In this document: positions 51,125-61,208 of the stretch, one piece after another
How the letters are laid out: the number at the start of each line of letters is the position of its first letter
How positions within the stretch are numbered: position 1 is the stretch's first letter
Notes under the pieces: model-generated
What the model was told of the DNA's origin: nothing
The model's input: the letters and a program-made list of their open reading frames with translations, nothing else
The model's database searches: none
Assembly: GCA_041398905.1 (NCBI GenBank)
Contig: JAWKTV010000008.1
Coordinates: 222,716-286,715 of the forward strand
Direction: 5' to 3'
Length of the DNA: 64,000 nucleotides
Origin: JAWKTV01 sp041398905
Lineage (GTDB): Bacteria > Planctomycetota > Planctomycetia > Planctomycetales > Planctomycetaceae
Made by a program: the position numbers and the translations under genes

Positions 51125-54105
51125 GCGCCGCCACATCCGCGTCTGAACTCAATCCTGACCGACTGCTGCAGTCAGTCGCCGCGCGGTTGCAGGCAGAAGC
51201 GACGGATTTCGCTCGGCTGCAGCTTGATTGGCGATCGCTGGCAAACATCGCGATTGACGCCGCAGATCCCGATCTCGCCCGGCTGTGCGGCGACTTGTCG
51301 GACCTCGCGGCGATCGGTGCGACTTGCGATGCCGGCGCCGACGCAAGCGGGCCGGCATCTCAGTTCCGGCAGGTAATGCGAGAGGCGTTGCCGCTGGTGC
51401 TGTCCGTGTTGGAGGGAGATGCCGTCACGAGCGATTCCGTGCGAGCGTTCTGCGAAGCGATCAAAGCGGACTGGGCCGACTACCTCGAACTGCTGCCACC
51501 GTCCGAGCGATATACCGTCGCGGGGAATGATGCCTTGCTGCGGGCGGGCGATGCGCTCTCCTTTGAACAGGCGATCACTGATTCTCCGATCGATGAGGCC
51601 GACATGAGCATTGATGTCGGGCTGATTCTCGCGACGCTCGGCGGTGCCGCGACACCCGCCGCGCCGTTGGTCACGCCGCAACCTGCGAGCCGCGGGGTCA
51701 GCGCTCCCCGGCCGGCGGAGGAGTCCTCGGAAACAATCGACCCGGAACTGCTCGACTGCTTCCGCGAGGACAGTCAGCACTCGCTGAGCGTGATGGAGCA
51801 GTGCCTGTTGCAGATCGATGTCGATGCGACGGCGGAAGTGCCGCTGCGTCAGTTCTGTCGCGAGCTGCACACGCTCAAGGGTGCGGCGGGGGCGGTTGGG
51901 CTTTCGACTCTGGGTCGTGACCTGCACCAACTGGAAGAGTACATCGAGAAGTGCGTCGTTCAGCGACAACCGGTGGATGTCGATCGACTGCTGCACGCCG
52001 TCGATGCGGTGAGTTCCCGGTTGCGCGGCGAATCGGCTTCGCTGTCATTGCCGACGAGCGAAACTCGCGGATCCGCCGGCGAGCTGCCGCGGTCAGCGAC
52101 GCCGGCCGCGGCAGCGAGGACGTCGCCGACCACCATACAGTCATCAAGAGATGTCCCTGTCGCCGCCCCTGCGGGCGCAGCGCGTTCGGAGGCGGCTCCG
52201 CCGCTGGATACGGGGACCGGCGACGGGGCGATGCGGGTCGAGCCGGCCCGCATCGACCGCCTGATGGACCTCTTGGCCGAGTTGGTCATGCTCCGAAATC
52301 GCCGCGAGACCCACCTCAACCGATTCGCCACACTCCATGACGAACTCCAGGCGTGCTCTGGGAGACTGCGCGTGCTGGAGACTGGCAAGGGACTTCGCGA
52401 CACACTGGAGAACGCTGTTGAGGCGGCCGTGACGACGTCCGATGTGGACAGCGCGTGTCTCGCGACCCGCGTCGCCGCGACCACCTGGCAGTCGCGACTC
52501 GTGTCCGAGCTTGCGAACGACCTCTCCTCGCTCGCCCGATCGCTCAAAGAAGAGATCGCACCGCTGAGCGACGATAATGATCTGGTGTCACGGCTCATTG
52601 GCCAGTTCCGGCAGGAGCTGATGGAACTGCGTCGACTGCCGATGGCGGGTCTGTTCCGTCGTCTGCAGCGCTCCGTGCGTGACGCCGCGCGGATTGAAGG
52701 GAAGCGAGTGGAACTGATCGTGACGGGTGAAGGCAGCCGGGTCGAACGCGCGTTGCAGGAGAAACTGTTCGAGCCGCTGATGCACATCGTCCGTAACTGT
52801 GTGGGGCATGGCATCGAACACGAGCCGGACCGACTGGCACAAGGGAAGCCGTCGATCGGGCGAATCACATTGTCGGCGGAGTCTTCAGCATCGACGTTGC
52901 TGATCACCATTCGCGACGACGGCCGAGGCATCGATGAAGCGGCGTTGCTGCGAAAAGGTCGCGAGCTGGGAATCGTGGACTCGACCGAACAGCCGACATC
53001 CGCCGCGAGCCATCGTCTGATCTTTCATCCGGGTCTGTCGACACGACAGCAGGCCGACCAACTCGCAGGACGGGGGATCGGCATGGATGTCGTCGCGGCC
53101 CGCATCCACCAACTGCGAGGACGCATTGACGTCGACTCCCAGCCGGGGAACGGAACGATCTTTCGGCTGCAGATTCCGCTGCGGTCGGCCATTGAACACG
53201 CGATGCTCGTGCGGGTGGCGGACCAGTTGTTCGCGCTGCCAATGCAGTCGGTGTTCGGAATGGGCGAGCAAGCCGCAGCCAGCATGGCCGGCAAGCCGGC
53301 GACGGTCATCTCGCTGCGGGGGCTGCTGGGACTCGGAGGACCATCAAGCTGCGCGCCGCAGTTGCTGACGGTGTACGACGGTGGTCTGCATTCACGATCC
53401 GGGGCGAGCGGCGCTGTGACGACGATGCCCCACGACCGCCAACTGACGCTCGCCATCGATGCCGTGGTTGGTGTGGAGGAGGTGGTGGTACGGCCGATGC
53501 CCGTGATGCTCGCGAGCAACGAGCTGTTCAGCGGCGTCACACTTTCGGGCAATGCGGAAACCGTGCTGCTCCTCGATGTCCCGCGGCTGATCGATCTCGC
53601 GCGGCGGCCATCGAATCGAGGCGGAGACGCGAGTTCGCGCGTTGATGCTCCCCCCAGCCACAGCGCACGCGATTCGTCACAGATCGAGCAGCGCCCGCCC
53701 GATGAGCTGCACATTCTTGTCGTCGACGACTCACTGACGGCCCGCCGGCAGCTCGCGCGCAAGTTGCGTGAACAGGGTGTTCGCACCTCCGAGGCGGCGG
53801 ACGGTCTGGCGGCCCTCGACCTGCTGCGGACTGGCGAATTCGATGGTGTCATCACCGATGTCGACATGCCCCGAATGAACGGGACCGGGCTGTACGCCGA
53901 GATTCGCCAGCGGGCCGCACTGCGGCATCTGCCGGTCGGGATTCTGTCCGGCCGCACCGTGCAAGAGGTCCACGACCTGCTGCCCGATGCCGACCTCGTA
54001 TTCACCAAGCCGGCGACCGACCGCACCATCGACGCGCTGCTGAAGCGGTTTCGACAGGTCCGCGGCAGAGCGCGGGTCAGGGACGCATCGACCAGCCATC
54101 CCTGA
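51121..54105 (+). CDS. CheA-type hybrid histidine kinase with C-terminal receiver
   Basis: Protein of 994 residues. Order: N-terminal region about 1-200; Hpt domain with phospho-His H250 (CRELHTLKGAAGAVGLSTLG); dimerisation region; HATPase (MHIVRNCVGHGIEHEPDRLA, RDDGRGIDEAALLRKGRELG, GRGIGMDVVAARIHQLRGRI); CheW-like domain (FALPMQSVFGMGEQ... LLGLGG); receiver domain with D913 (GVITDVDMPRMNGTGLYAEI). The N box reads N559-C-V-G562-H563, where CheA usually has NxxDH; the acid is missing. Overall this is the ChpA/FrzE-like architecture of alternative chemosensory systems. Coupled to the receptor gene by ATGA. Confidence 0.93.
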   Translation: MSAATSASELNPDRLLQSVAARLQAEATDFARLQLDWRSLANIAIDAADPDLARLCGDLSDLAAIGATCDAGADASGPASQFRQVMREALPLVLSVLEGDAVTSDSVRAFCEAIKADWADYLELLPPSERYTVAGNDALLRAGDALSFEQAITDSPIDEADMSIDVGLILATLGGAATPAAPLVTPQPASRGVSAPRPAEESSETIDPELLDCFREDSQHSLSVMEQCLLQIDVDATAEVPLRQFCRELHTLKGAAGAVGLSTLGRDLHQLEEYIEKCVVQRQPVDVDRLLHAVDAVSSRLRGESASLSLPTSETRGSAGELPRSATPAAAARTSPTTIQSSRDVPVAAPAGAARSEAAPPLDTGTGDGAMRVEPARIDRLMDLLAELVMLRNRRETHLNRFATLHDELQACSGRLRVLETGKGLRDTLENAVEAAVTTSDVDSACLATRVAATTWQSRLVSELANDLSSLARSLKEEIAPLSDDNDLVSRLIGQFRQELMELRRLPMAGLFRRLQRSVRDAARIEGKRVELIVTGEGSRVERALQEKLFEPLMHIVRNCVGHGIEHEPDRLAQGKPSIGRITLSAESSASTLLITIRDDGRGIDEAALLRKGRELGIVDSTEQPTSAASHRLIFHPGLSTRQQADQLAGRGIGMDVVAARIHQLRGRIDVDSQPGNGTIFRLQIPLRSAIEHAMLVRVADQLFALPMQSVFGMGEQAAASMAGKPATVISLRGLLGLGGPSSCAPQLLTVYDGGLHSRSGASGAVTTMPHDRQLTLAIDAVVGVEEVVVRPMPVMLASNELFSGVTLSGNAETVLLLDVPRLIDLARRPSNRGGDASSRVDAPPSHSARDSSQIEQRPPDELHILVVDDSLTARRQLARKLREQGVRTSEAADGLAALDLLRTGEFDGVITDVDMPRMNGTGLYAEIRQRAALRHLPVGILSGRTVQEVHDLLPDADLVFTKPATDRTIDALLKRFRQVRGRARVRDASTSHP

Positions 54106-54219
54106 CCGACAGGCGACTCACACGCACCGCTCTCCAGCACGCCGCACAACGTCAACACATCGCTGAAAAATCCGACACTCCAAGACATCCGACCGACGCC
54201 CCAACACGCAGACCAACCG

Positions 54220-55788
54220 ATGAACAACGCCACAGTCCTCGTCATCGACGACAGCGCCACGATTCGCAAGCTGGTTGACAGCCATCTTTCGCAAGAGGGC
54301 TACCGAGTCGTCCTTGCTCCCAACGCGGAAATCGGGCTGCAACTCGTGAGGGAGGTCGTCCCGGACCTGATCCTGCTGGATCACCAGCTTCCGGGCACCA
54401 CCGGGCTCGAAGTCTGCAAGCAGATCATTCAGTTCCCCGAGTGCGCGCACATTCCGTTCGTGGTGTCCTCCTCGCTGCGCAAGCAGGCGTACATGGAGTA
54501 CATGGAGATTCCCAACGTTGTCGACTCATTGCACAAGCCGTTCCAGCCGGAGCTGCTGAAGATGATGGTCGCCAACGCTCTCGAAGTCGGGGCGATGATT
54601 GTCACCGCACAGGCGGGCAACACCGCCGTGCCCGAGGTGCTGGGCGACACCGGCAAGCCCGCGCTCCAGGGGGAGTTCCAATTCCTGGGTCTCCGCGAGC
54701 TGATCGACTTCCTCAACAATGGTGCGAAGTCGGGACTGCTGGAGGTCGAGACCGAGCACGATCGATTTGGCTGCTTTCTCGACCAGGGGCAGATTCAGGC
54801 GATCACCTCCGCGTCCGTCAGTCAGGAACTGGTGGCGGATCGACTGCCTGAGGCCTTGCGCGATCTCGCGCCGCTGCTGCGATTCACCATGAACTCCGGG
54901 TTCTCGACCCACGTCGATGGACTCGTCGAATTGATGGACAAGAAGGTCCTCGACCCCAGGCTGCTCCGTGCACTGCTGCGGCATCAGTCGGCGGTGCTGA
55001 CGCAGTCCTGCTTCCGGGGCGGGCTGCGATCGTTCAGCTTCTATGCCGAGCGACCCGTGCCCGCCCTGTTCCGCAAGACGCCGCTGCTCACCAGTTTGTC
55101 CGCGTTGCTTGTCGACGGCATGCTCGCCTGCCCGGCCGACGAGCTGCCGGTGCGCGACACACGACTCGGCTGGGCGAAGCAGAACGTCCGCGGCCAAAAC
55201 CTCGACCGAACAGGGCTCTCGCCCCGGGCGCTGCAGATTCTCTCGGCGATCGAGCAGACCCCTGCTTCCGCCCAGCAGATCGCCAGCGGCATCAACTGCG
55301 ATGTCGACGAGACGCTGCGAACATTGTGCGGCTTCCTGATGGCCGATTGGATCAGGACGCAGGAAATCGTGCAGAAGCGGCAGGCGATCGTCATCGAACC
55401 CGATGTGAAGGGGGCGCTCATCTTCAGGCAACTGCTCGCCGACGATGCGTCGCCGTGGACGGGCAAGGTTGTGCGTGATCCGTTCGGCCTCAAGCTCGTG
55501 CTGAAGCGGATGCAGCCCGATGTGATCATGCTGCCAGGCGAACTGTTGGCGGACCTCGATCAGACGACGCTGCCCGCGCCGGTGTGCGTGATCGCTTCCC
55601 CGGACGAAGTGATTCCCCAGGCTGCGAACGTGACGATCTTGCGTCGTCCTTACGCGCAGCATGATGTGCTGTCGGCGCTGGACAAGGCCGCCGCACAGCC
55701 GCGGCCGTCGTCCAGGCCGGCGATCACAACGACTCCACAAAGCCCGCCGGCCTCGAACCCCGCGAGGTCCCTGGCGGATGTCCGCTGA
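54220..55788 (+). CDS. Response regulator with PATAN/DUF4388-like domain
   Basis: Protein of 522 residues. An N-terminal receiver domain (VLVIDDSATIRKLVDSHLSQ, LILLDHQLPGTTGLEVCKQI with the acceptor Asp in LLDHQLP) is followed by a DUF4388/PATAN-type domain (EFQFLGLRELIDFLNNGAKS, GLLEVETEHDRFGCFLDQGQ), then helical and receiver-like regions. PATAN domains act in type IV pilus and chemotaxis output in other bacteria. No DNA-binding domain is seen, so output is probably protein-protein. It follows cheA by 114 bp. The C-terminal 40 residues are disordered (Ser/Pro-rich). Confidence 0.85.
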   Translation: MNNATVLVIDDSATIRKLVDSHLSQEGYRVVLAPNAEIGLQLVREVVPDLILLDHQLPGTTGLEVCKQIIQFPECAHIPFVVSSSLRKQAYMEYMEIPNVVDSLHKPFQPELLKMMVANALEVGAMIVTAQAGNTAVPEVLGDTGKPALQGEFQFLGLRELIDFLNNGAKSGLLEVETEHDRFGCFLDQGQIQAITSASVSQELVADRLPEALRDLAPLLRFTMNSGFSTHVDGLVELMDKKVLDPRLLRALLRHQSAVLTQSCFRGGLRSFSFYAERPVPALFRKTPLLTSLSALLVDGMLACPADELPVRDTRLGWAKQNVRGQNLDRTGLSPRALQILSAIEQTPASAQQIASGINCDVDETLRTLCGFLMADWIRTQEIVQKRQAIVIEPDVKGALIFRQLLADDASPWTGKVVRDPFGLKLVLKRMQPDVIMLPGELLADLDQTTLPAPVCVIASPDEVIPQAANVTILRRPYAQHDVLSALDKAAAQPRPSSRPAITTTPQSPPASNPARSLADVR

Positions 55789-55946
55789 AAGGCCCGACAA
55801 CGGGCACGGTCGACAGGAGTACCAGTCGAATCCGCGCGACCTGCCGACTCCGAGGAAGCTCCCGTCATCTGATCTCAACGTCCCTATGCCACGTGAGGCG
55901 TGCCCACGCACTTGGCACGTCGTGAACTTCATCGAAGCGAACTCCC

Positions 55947-57275
55947 ATGCATGCCACTCTCCGCACCGAACGTCAAGTCTCCGCCGTCGTGCATTGGCTG
56001 GAGCCGAATGGCGAGGCCCGGCAACGCGAACTCCGTGACGGCGAGACGCTGGTCGTCGGGTCAGGCGCGGAAGCCGATGTTCGCCTGCGGCACCCGGATG
56101 TGGCCGATCGACATTGCCTGCTCTGGCTGGCCGAGGGAGCATTGCTCGTTCGGGACTGTTACTCCGAAGCGGGCACGTTTGTCGACGGCCAGCGGATCAG
56201 CGAGACCCGTGCGTGTCGGCGCGGCCGTGTGCAGGCCGGCACCTGCGACCTCCTCATTATGTCGTCCGATGGCAAGCCGTGGCGAGGCCCGGGTGAGCCG
56301 GTCGAACTCCCGCCCCCGCCTCCCGCTCCGGAACCGGAGGTCTACCAGGAACGGGACCTGTCCCGCGACGAATTGGAGCATCAACTGGAGCTGGCCCAAG
56401 TCGAGATTCGCGGTCTCCGCGAACTGGTCAGCGAACAGGCCGCCATCAGTTACCAGACCATCGAGGATCCGTTTCAGCAGGAGATGATCGAGCTGCTGCA
56501 GGCGGAAGTGGTGCAATTGCAGGCGGAGCTTTCGCGAAACGCGCACGGCGGCGATCGGGAACTGATTCGCCCTGCCGTGGTGGCGAGTGACGACGAGCTG
56601 CTGACCCGCGAGGAGATTGATCGGCTGGCCAACCGCCTCGAGCAGCTGTTGAGAGAGCTGGACGAACGGGACGAGCAGGTCGGCCTGCTGCAGCAGCACT
56701 TGCAGGCGGCCGAGAACCGACTGGAGGCCGAGCGGGACGAGCGGGAGCGAATCGACACGTGGGTCAATGAGATCGAGTCCCGTTGTGCCGATCGAGAAGC
56801 GGAATGGGAGGTCAAGCTGAAGAAACAGGCCGAGGCGGTCGCCGAGGCCCGGGCGGAGCGAGCGAAGGTCGAACAGGTATTGACCACCAATCACAACGAT
56901 GAGCGTATCGACAGCCTCAACCGGTTGCTGGAGAAGCAACGCGCGGAACTTGACCGCATGCGCGCTGCACTCGAACAATCACAAGCGACCGAGCAGACAC
57001 TGCAGGCGACGATCCTGCAGCAGCAGGCACAGGCTCGTGCGGAGTCGGTGCAACTCAGCCAGGAGCGGGCCGCCATTGCTCGAACCCGGCACCAACTGGA
57101 AACGGCGATGCGTGAAGCACGCGAAGCGCAAGCCGTCGACCTCAGCAGCAAGCAGTTTGAACTCAAACTGCGGGAACTGAAAGGGCATCAATCCAAGCCT
57201 GCGGAGGTCGCTGAGGAACAGCCGCAAAGTTTGACGCAACGACTCCGGAGTCTGTGGCAGCGCATCGAAGGCTGA
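55947..57275 (+). CDS. FHA-domain coiled-coil protein
   Basis: Protein of 442 residues. FHA domain at about 20-105 (ETLVVGSGAEADVRLRHPDV, DRHCLLWLAEGALLVRDCYS, AGTFVDGQRI; conserved G and S/R-H-N-like positions), then a Pro-rich linker (PPPPPAPEPEV) and a coiled-coil over about 140-430 (NRLEQLLRELDERDEQVGLL, QAENRLEAERDERERIDTWV). FHA domains bind phosphothreonine. It follows the receiver/PATAN gene in the same direction, separated by 158 bp, so it may be a scaffold or output partner of the signalling cluster; this is inference. Confidence 0.9.
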   Translation: MHATLRTERQVSAVVHWLEPNGEARQRELRDGETLVVGSGAEADVRLRHPDVADRHCLLWLAEGALLVRDCYSEAGTFVDGQRISETRACRRGRVQAGTCDLLIMSSDGKPWRGPGEPVELPPPPPAPEPEVYQERDLSRDELEHQLELAQVEIRGLRELVSEQAAISYQTIEDPFQQEMIELLQAEVVQLQAELSRNAHGGDRELIRPAVVASDDELLTREEIDRLANRLEQLLRELDERDEQVGLLQQHLQAAENRLEAERDERERIDTWVNEIESRCADREAEWEVKLKKQAEAVAEARAERAKVEQVLTTNHNDERIDSLNRLLEKQRAELDRMRAALEQSQATEQTLQATILQQQAQARAESVQLSQERAAIARTRHQLETAMREAREAQAVDLSSKQFELKLRELKGHQSKPAEVAEEQPQSLTQRLRSLWQRIEG

Positions 57276-57431
57276 CCGCCCGGTAAAGCCGGTCCGTCAA
57301 GTCAACCTGGTCCGTCGTCGTGACGGGGAGACCCGGCTAATGAGGACGGGTGAGGTGTCGAGTGCTTCCGCTGTTGCGGGGCGCCCCCGCGACCCGCCGT
57401 CATGGTGAGTTGAGGGGTCGCGACTCGCGTC
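57276..57431. other. Short convergent gap
   Basis: About 155 bp between the FHA gene (plus) and dcd (minus). No gene, and no strong terminator hairpin with a T-run is visible. Confidence 0.4.
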
Positions 57432-58000
57432 TCAGTGCGACAGTTCCTGACCGAACGCGAGCCGCATTTGCCGACTCCGCTGGTCTTCGAACTCCCGGTA
57501 CAGCAGGCTCGGCTGGATGTCGCGATTGTGCTGATACTTCTCGCTCGCGTACTCGGTGATGTCCCCTTCAACCGTGTGATAGAAGATCTGCGCGATCTCG
57601 ACACCGGGGTACACCCGAATCGGCTGGACGGCGAACATCTCGAGCGTCCAGTACCCGCTGAATCCGACGTCACCGAAGCCGGCGGTGACATGCACGAACA
57701 GCCCGAGTCGACCAACGGACGACCGACCCTCGATCATCGGCACGAGATTGTGCGTCTCGGTTCGCTCGACCGTTCGGCCCAGGTACAACTGGTTCGGATG
57801 CAGGACAAAGCCATCCGGCGGATCTCGTAGCGGCGGAACCGATTGGGCCGTCGCATGTCGAGCACAATCTCCTCATAGACCAGCAGCTCGTTGTGCAGTC
57901 TGAGATTGTAGCTGTTGGGATTGAGCTGAGCGGCGTTGAACGGCTCAATGACGATGTCCTCGCCGAGCCGCCGCTGGATCTCGTTGCCGGTCAGAATCAT
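57432..58000 (-). CDS. dcd: dCTP deaminase, frameshifted
   Basis: Deaminates dCTP to dUTP in thymidylate supply. The N-terminal frame reads MILTGNEIQRRLGEDIVIEP, FNAAQLNPNSYNLRLHNELL, then after a break near 57842 (one G missing in 'cggttcc') LRDPPDGFVLHPNQLYLGRT, THNLVPMIEGRSSVGRLGLF and VTAGFGDVGFSGYWTLEMFA, the active-site region RSSxxRxGxxV/HxxAGFxDxGF. Repaired length is about 189 residues, normal for Dcd. The break probably reflects a sequencing error. Confidence 0.92.
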
Positions 58001-58275
58001 GTCCGTGCGTTCCTGGCGTCGCCCCGCTGAGTCGCTGCGTTCACCGTTGGCGAGGAGTCAGCGGCGACGGTCCTGAGGCAACGTATCCTGCCCCGCCGAC
58101 AGCCGCAACGGTGTTGACTGCAATCGAGGCGGCCGGGCATTCGTGCGATGACATGCTTGTGCGGCGGTCTGTGCGTGTGGCTGGTTGCCGCGTATACTTG
58201 CGATGGCATCGGGCACGCCGTTCGGCGATGCCGGCCTGCTCCACCAATCTCCTCGACAGCTCACGGAAACCGATC

Positions 58276-58782
58276 GTGCTGACCTACGACTTTGACGCGA
58301 GTGTCGGCTATTGGATCGGTATGACTTCGCACGCGATTCGGCGGGCATTGTCCGCACGGCTCAACGAAGCGGGGATCACGATTCGGCAATGGGAAGTTCT
58401 CGCATGGCTGGCCTGCAACGCCAATGCGTCGCAGGCGGACCTGGCGGAGTGCCTGGGCGTCGAGCCGCATACGGTTGTGGGAGTCATCGGTCGGATGGAA
58501 CGGGATGGCTGGTTGAAACGTTGTCCCTGCGACGACGATCGTCGCCGCAATCGACTCGTCCCCACGGAACGCGCGGAGGAAGTCTGGCAGCGAGCTGTTG
58601 AGATCTGCCAAGAGGTGCGGGCCCAGGCGGTCGCAGGCTTCACACCGGCGGAGTTGTCGCTGCTGAAGAAGCTCTGCGGCGACATTCGTGAGAATCTCGC
58701 GGTGCCCGATCCGGTGTGCCAGCCCTGCGAAGCGGCGGCCGCCGAACGAGCCAATCCGGCCGCAAGGCTCGCGCTCGATTGA
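58276..58782 (+). CDS. MarR-family transcriptional regulator
   Basis: Protein of 168 residues (GTG 58276; ATG 58321 is the alternative). Winged helix-turn-helix with AWLACNANASQADLAECLGV, EPHTVVGVIGRMERDGWLKR, CPCDDDRRRNRLVPTERAEE, the last being the wing DxDRR motif typical of MarR. The region around CPC is Cys-rich for the family. The ligand is unknown. The gene precedes agmatine deiminase in the same direction, 165 bp apart, and may regulate it. Confidence 0.88.
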   Translation: MLTYDFDASVGYWIGMTSHAIRRALSARLNEAGITIRQWEVLAWLACNANASQADLAECLGVEPHTVVGVIGRMERDGWLKRCPCDDDRRRNRLVPTERAEEVWQRAVEICQEVRAQAVAGFTPAELSLLKKLCGDIRENLAVPDPVCQPCEAAAAERANPAARLALD

Positions 58783-58947
58783 TTCGCGGGCCGACGCACG
58801 ATTCAATGCCGCTCGTCGGTTCGCCGCCGCGATCGAATCGACCGCACGTTTGATTGGAACGTCGGTCGATTTTCACGCCAGATTCCGAGCCAGCCGGTCG
58901 TCCTGCCCCGGCATTTCTCTTCTCCCAACCACCCATCAGATTCCACG

Positions 58948-60025
58948 ATGTCGACACCTGCCGAACTCTCTTATCGCATGCCGGCGGAGTGGGAGCCTCA
59001 CGAGGCGACCTGGTTGTCGTGGCCCCACAATCAGGAGACCTGGCCCGGTGCCTTCGAGGGAATCCCGGAAACGTTCGTCGAATTCACGCGGCACCTTGTG
59101 TCGTCCGAACTGGTGCGAATCAACGTGGCTGATGCCGCGATGGAACGGGAGGTGCGGCGGCTGCTGGCGGAGGGTGACGTCTCCACTGAGCGGGTCCGCT
59201 TCCATCACAATCCGACGAACGACTGCTGGGTGCGCGATCACGGACCGAATTACATCGTGCGCGGGGATCACGCCGAGCGGGCCATCAACGACTGGGGCTA
59301 CAACGCCTGGGGTGGCAAGTACCCTCCCTTCGACCGTGACAACGCCATCCCCGCGCGCGTCGCCGCGGAGTCGGAGGAGCGGCTGTTTCAGCCTGGAATG
59401 ATCCTCGAAGGCGGTTCGATCGAGGTCAACGGCCGCGGACTGCTGCTCACGACGGAATCGTGCCTGCTGAACCCCAACCGCAATCCCGAATTGTCACCAG
59501 CCGAAATCGAGCAGCGACTGCAGGACTATCTCGGGGTCACCAAGATTCTCTGGCTGGGTGACGGCATCGAGGGGGACGACACCGATGGGCACATCGATGA
59601 CATGACCCGGCTCGTTGGCCCCGGGAAGGTGGTGACCGCGATTGAGGAGAACCGGAGCGACGCCAACTACGCCCCTGGTGGACAATCTCAAGCGGCTGCA
59701 GTCGATGACGGACGAGAAGGGCGCGCCGCTGGAGGTCGTGACACTCCCGATGCCCGCCCCGCTGTACTTCGATGACCGCCGGTTGCCCGCCAGCTACGCC
59801 AACTTTCTCATCGCCAACACGCTTGTGCTGGTGCCGGTGTTTTCCGATCCCAACGACGATGTCGCATTGCGGATCCTGCAAGAGGTCTTTCCGGGGCGCG
59901 ACGTGATCGGCATCGAGTGTACCCGGATGGTTTGGGGGCTGGGAGCGATCCATTGCGCCACGCAGCAGCAGCCGATGTTGAAGCCGGCCTCGCGCGCCGC
60001 ATCGTCGCCGCATGCCGACGGATGA
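58948..60025 (+). CDS. aguA: Agmatine deiminase, frameshifted
   Basis: Converts agmatine to N-carbamoylputrescine and ammonia. Motifs: RMPAEWEPHEATWLSWPHNQ, NDCWVRDHGPNYIVRGDH, AINDWGYNAWGGKYPPFD, ILEGGSIEVNGRGLLLTTES, GDDTDGHIDDMTRLV, and the catalytic Cys region MVWGLGAIHCATQQQP at the C-terminus. The frame breaks near 59673 (NYAP to LVDNLKRLQSM), repaired by adding one C to a C4 run. About 358 residues when repaired. The break is a typical homopolymer error; the enzyme is likely intact. Confidence 0.93.
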
Positions 60026-60581
60026 TCGTGGATCGCCATCTTCGATGGCTGCTGGTAGCGAATCTGCGAGCGGCGTCATCGCTTCGAGAGGTTGGTCGCA
60101 GCGAAGGATCGGTTGCCATCGGCACCAGTGGACCGTTGCTCCGAATGATCGACAATGCCCTGACTTGCCTAGATTTTGCCCATCATTGGGCGGTCGTGCC
60201 GAAGATGAGATTGCCCAGTTTGACCGGCCGCAGCCCCGTTACTGGGAATAAGCCATCGGGTTTGAAAAGTTCTCAAGACCGATCTTGACATCGCGGATTC
60301 GCATGGCAGTATGACGAGGCCATTGACGGTCATGGTTGACCGAATGCTACTTGACTGACCTGCCTCACCTTCCCCTCCAGAACGCCGTGCCCGGTATGTT
60401 TGCTGCGTGCCGCAGCCCGCACGGTCCTGCCGACTTCTGCGTTGTGACTCCGCCAGTATCAGTGACTGCGGACCCAACGTTGTGCGACACGTGAAGGATG
60501 GATGTCGACTCGCCACCTTGTTGTAGTGGCGATTTCGGCCCGTGTTTACCTCTCTCCCTGAGTCGATTGAAAGGATTCTCC
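60026..60581. other. Gap without recognisable gene
   Basis: About 555 bp between agmatine deiminase and the thioredoxin-like gene. TTGACA at 60292-60297 with TATGAC 19 bp downstream is a weak promoter candidate. No coding sequence supported. Confidence 0.4.
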
Positions 60582-61073
60582 ATGAGTTGGAGTACACTCG
60601 TTTTGTTGACGGCCGGTTTGTCGGCCCCACAGGATTCCGCAGTCCAACCTCCCTGCCACCAGAGCTACACCCAGGCTTATCGCGAAGCTCAGGCGGCAAC
60701 GCGGCCGATGCTCGTCGTCATTAACCCCGGTGCCGCTGACAGCTCGCAGCCGATCAGCTACGAGTCGCTGCAGGCTGATCCGATGATCGCACCGCTGCTC
60801 GACAAGTACGTCGTCGCGATTGTGGATGGCACCAGCGACCACGGACTGAAGGTACACGAGATCTTCGGGAATCAGACTCTGCCGTACGTGTCGATCGTCG
60901 ACGAGACGCAGAAGCATCAGCTCTACAAGGTCGCTGGTGGTGTTGCTCCCGAGCAGCTCCGCACGGTGCTGGACCTCTACCAAGACGGTGCCCCGCCGGT
61001 CACGATCTCGGTCGCCAAGCCGTACTGTGCCCGGTGTCAGCGTCAGCCGCAGCCGATTTATTACGGCTTCTAG
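60582..61073 (+). CDS. Thioredoxin-fold-like exported protein
   Basis: Protein of 163 residues from ATG 60582. The N-terminal segment (MSWSTLVLLTAGLSAPQDSA) is a short signal-like sequence. The body has YREAQAATRPMLVVINPGAA, MIAPLLDKYVVAIVDGTSDH, GLKVHEIFGNQTLPYVSIVD and LYKVAGGVAPEQLRTVLDLY, the strand and cis-Pro pattern (TLPYV) of a thioredoxin fold, but no CxxC redox motif, so it is not a classical thioredoxin. The C-terminus has YCARCQRQP with a CxxC not in the usual place. It is followed by a strong terminator. Confidence 0.7.
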   Translation: MSWSTLVLLTAGLSAPQDSAVQPPCHQSYTQAYREAQAATRPMLVVINPGAADSSQPISYESLQADPMIAPLLDKYVVAIVDGTSDHGLKVHEIFGNQTLPYVSIVDETQKHQLYKVAGGVAPEQLRTVLDLYQDGAPPVTISVAKPYCARCQRQPQPIYYGF

Positions 61074-61116
61074 GCCGGACTTCGCCGAGTCGGCGAAGCG
61101 ATCTGTTCAAATGCTG

Positions 61117-61153
61117 ACAGCCGACACTGGAAGTGCCAGTGTCGGCTGTTTTC
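61117..61153 (+). terminator. Strong rho-independent terminator
   Basis: Perfect 14-bp stem ACAGCCGACACTGG / CCAGTGTCGGCTGT with a 5-nt loop and a TTTTCG tail, 43 nt after the thioredoxin-like gene. It also lies downstream of the convergent GH88 gene. Confidence 0.9.
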
Positions 61154-61208
61154 GTGACGTCAACCGACAAGCGATGCGAGAACGGTCCGCCGGATTGTCG
61201 AGCACTGT

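Noticed and set aside
60292..60325. TTGACA / TATGAC promoter pair
   Set aside because: Spacing of 19 bp and distance to the next gene make it weak; not called as a feature.
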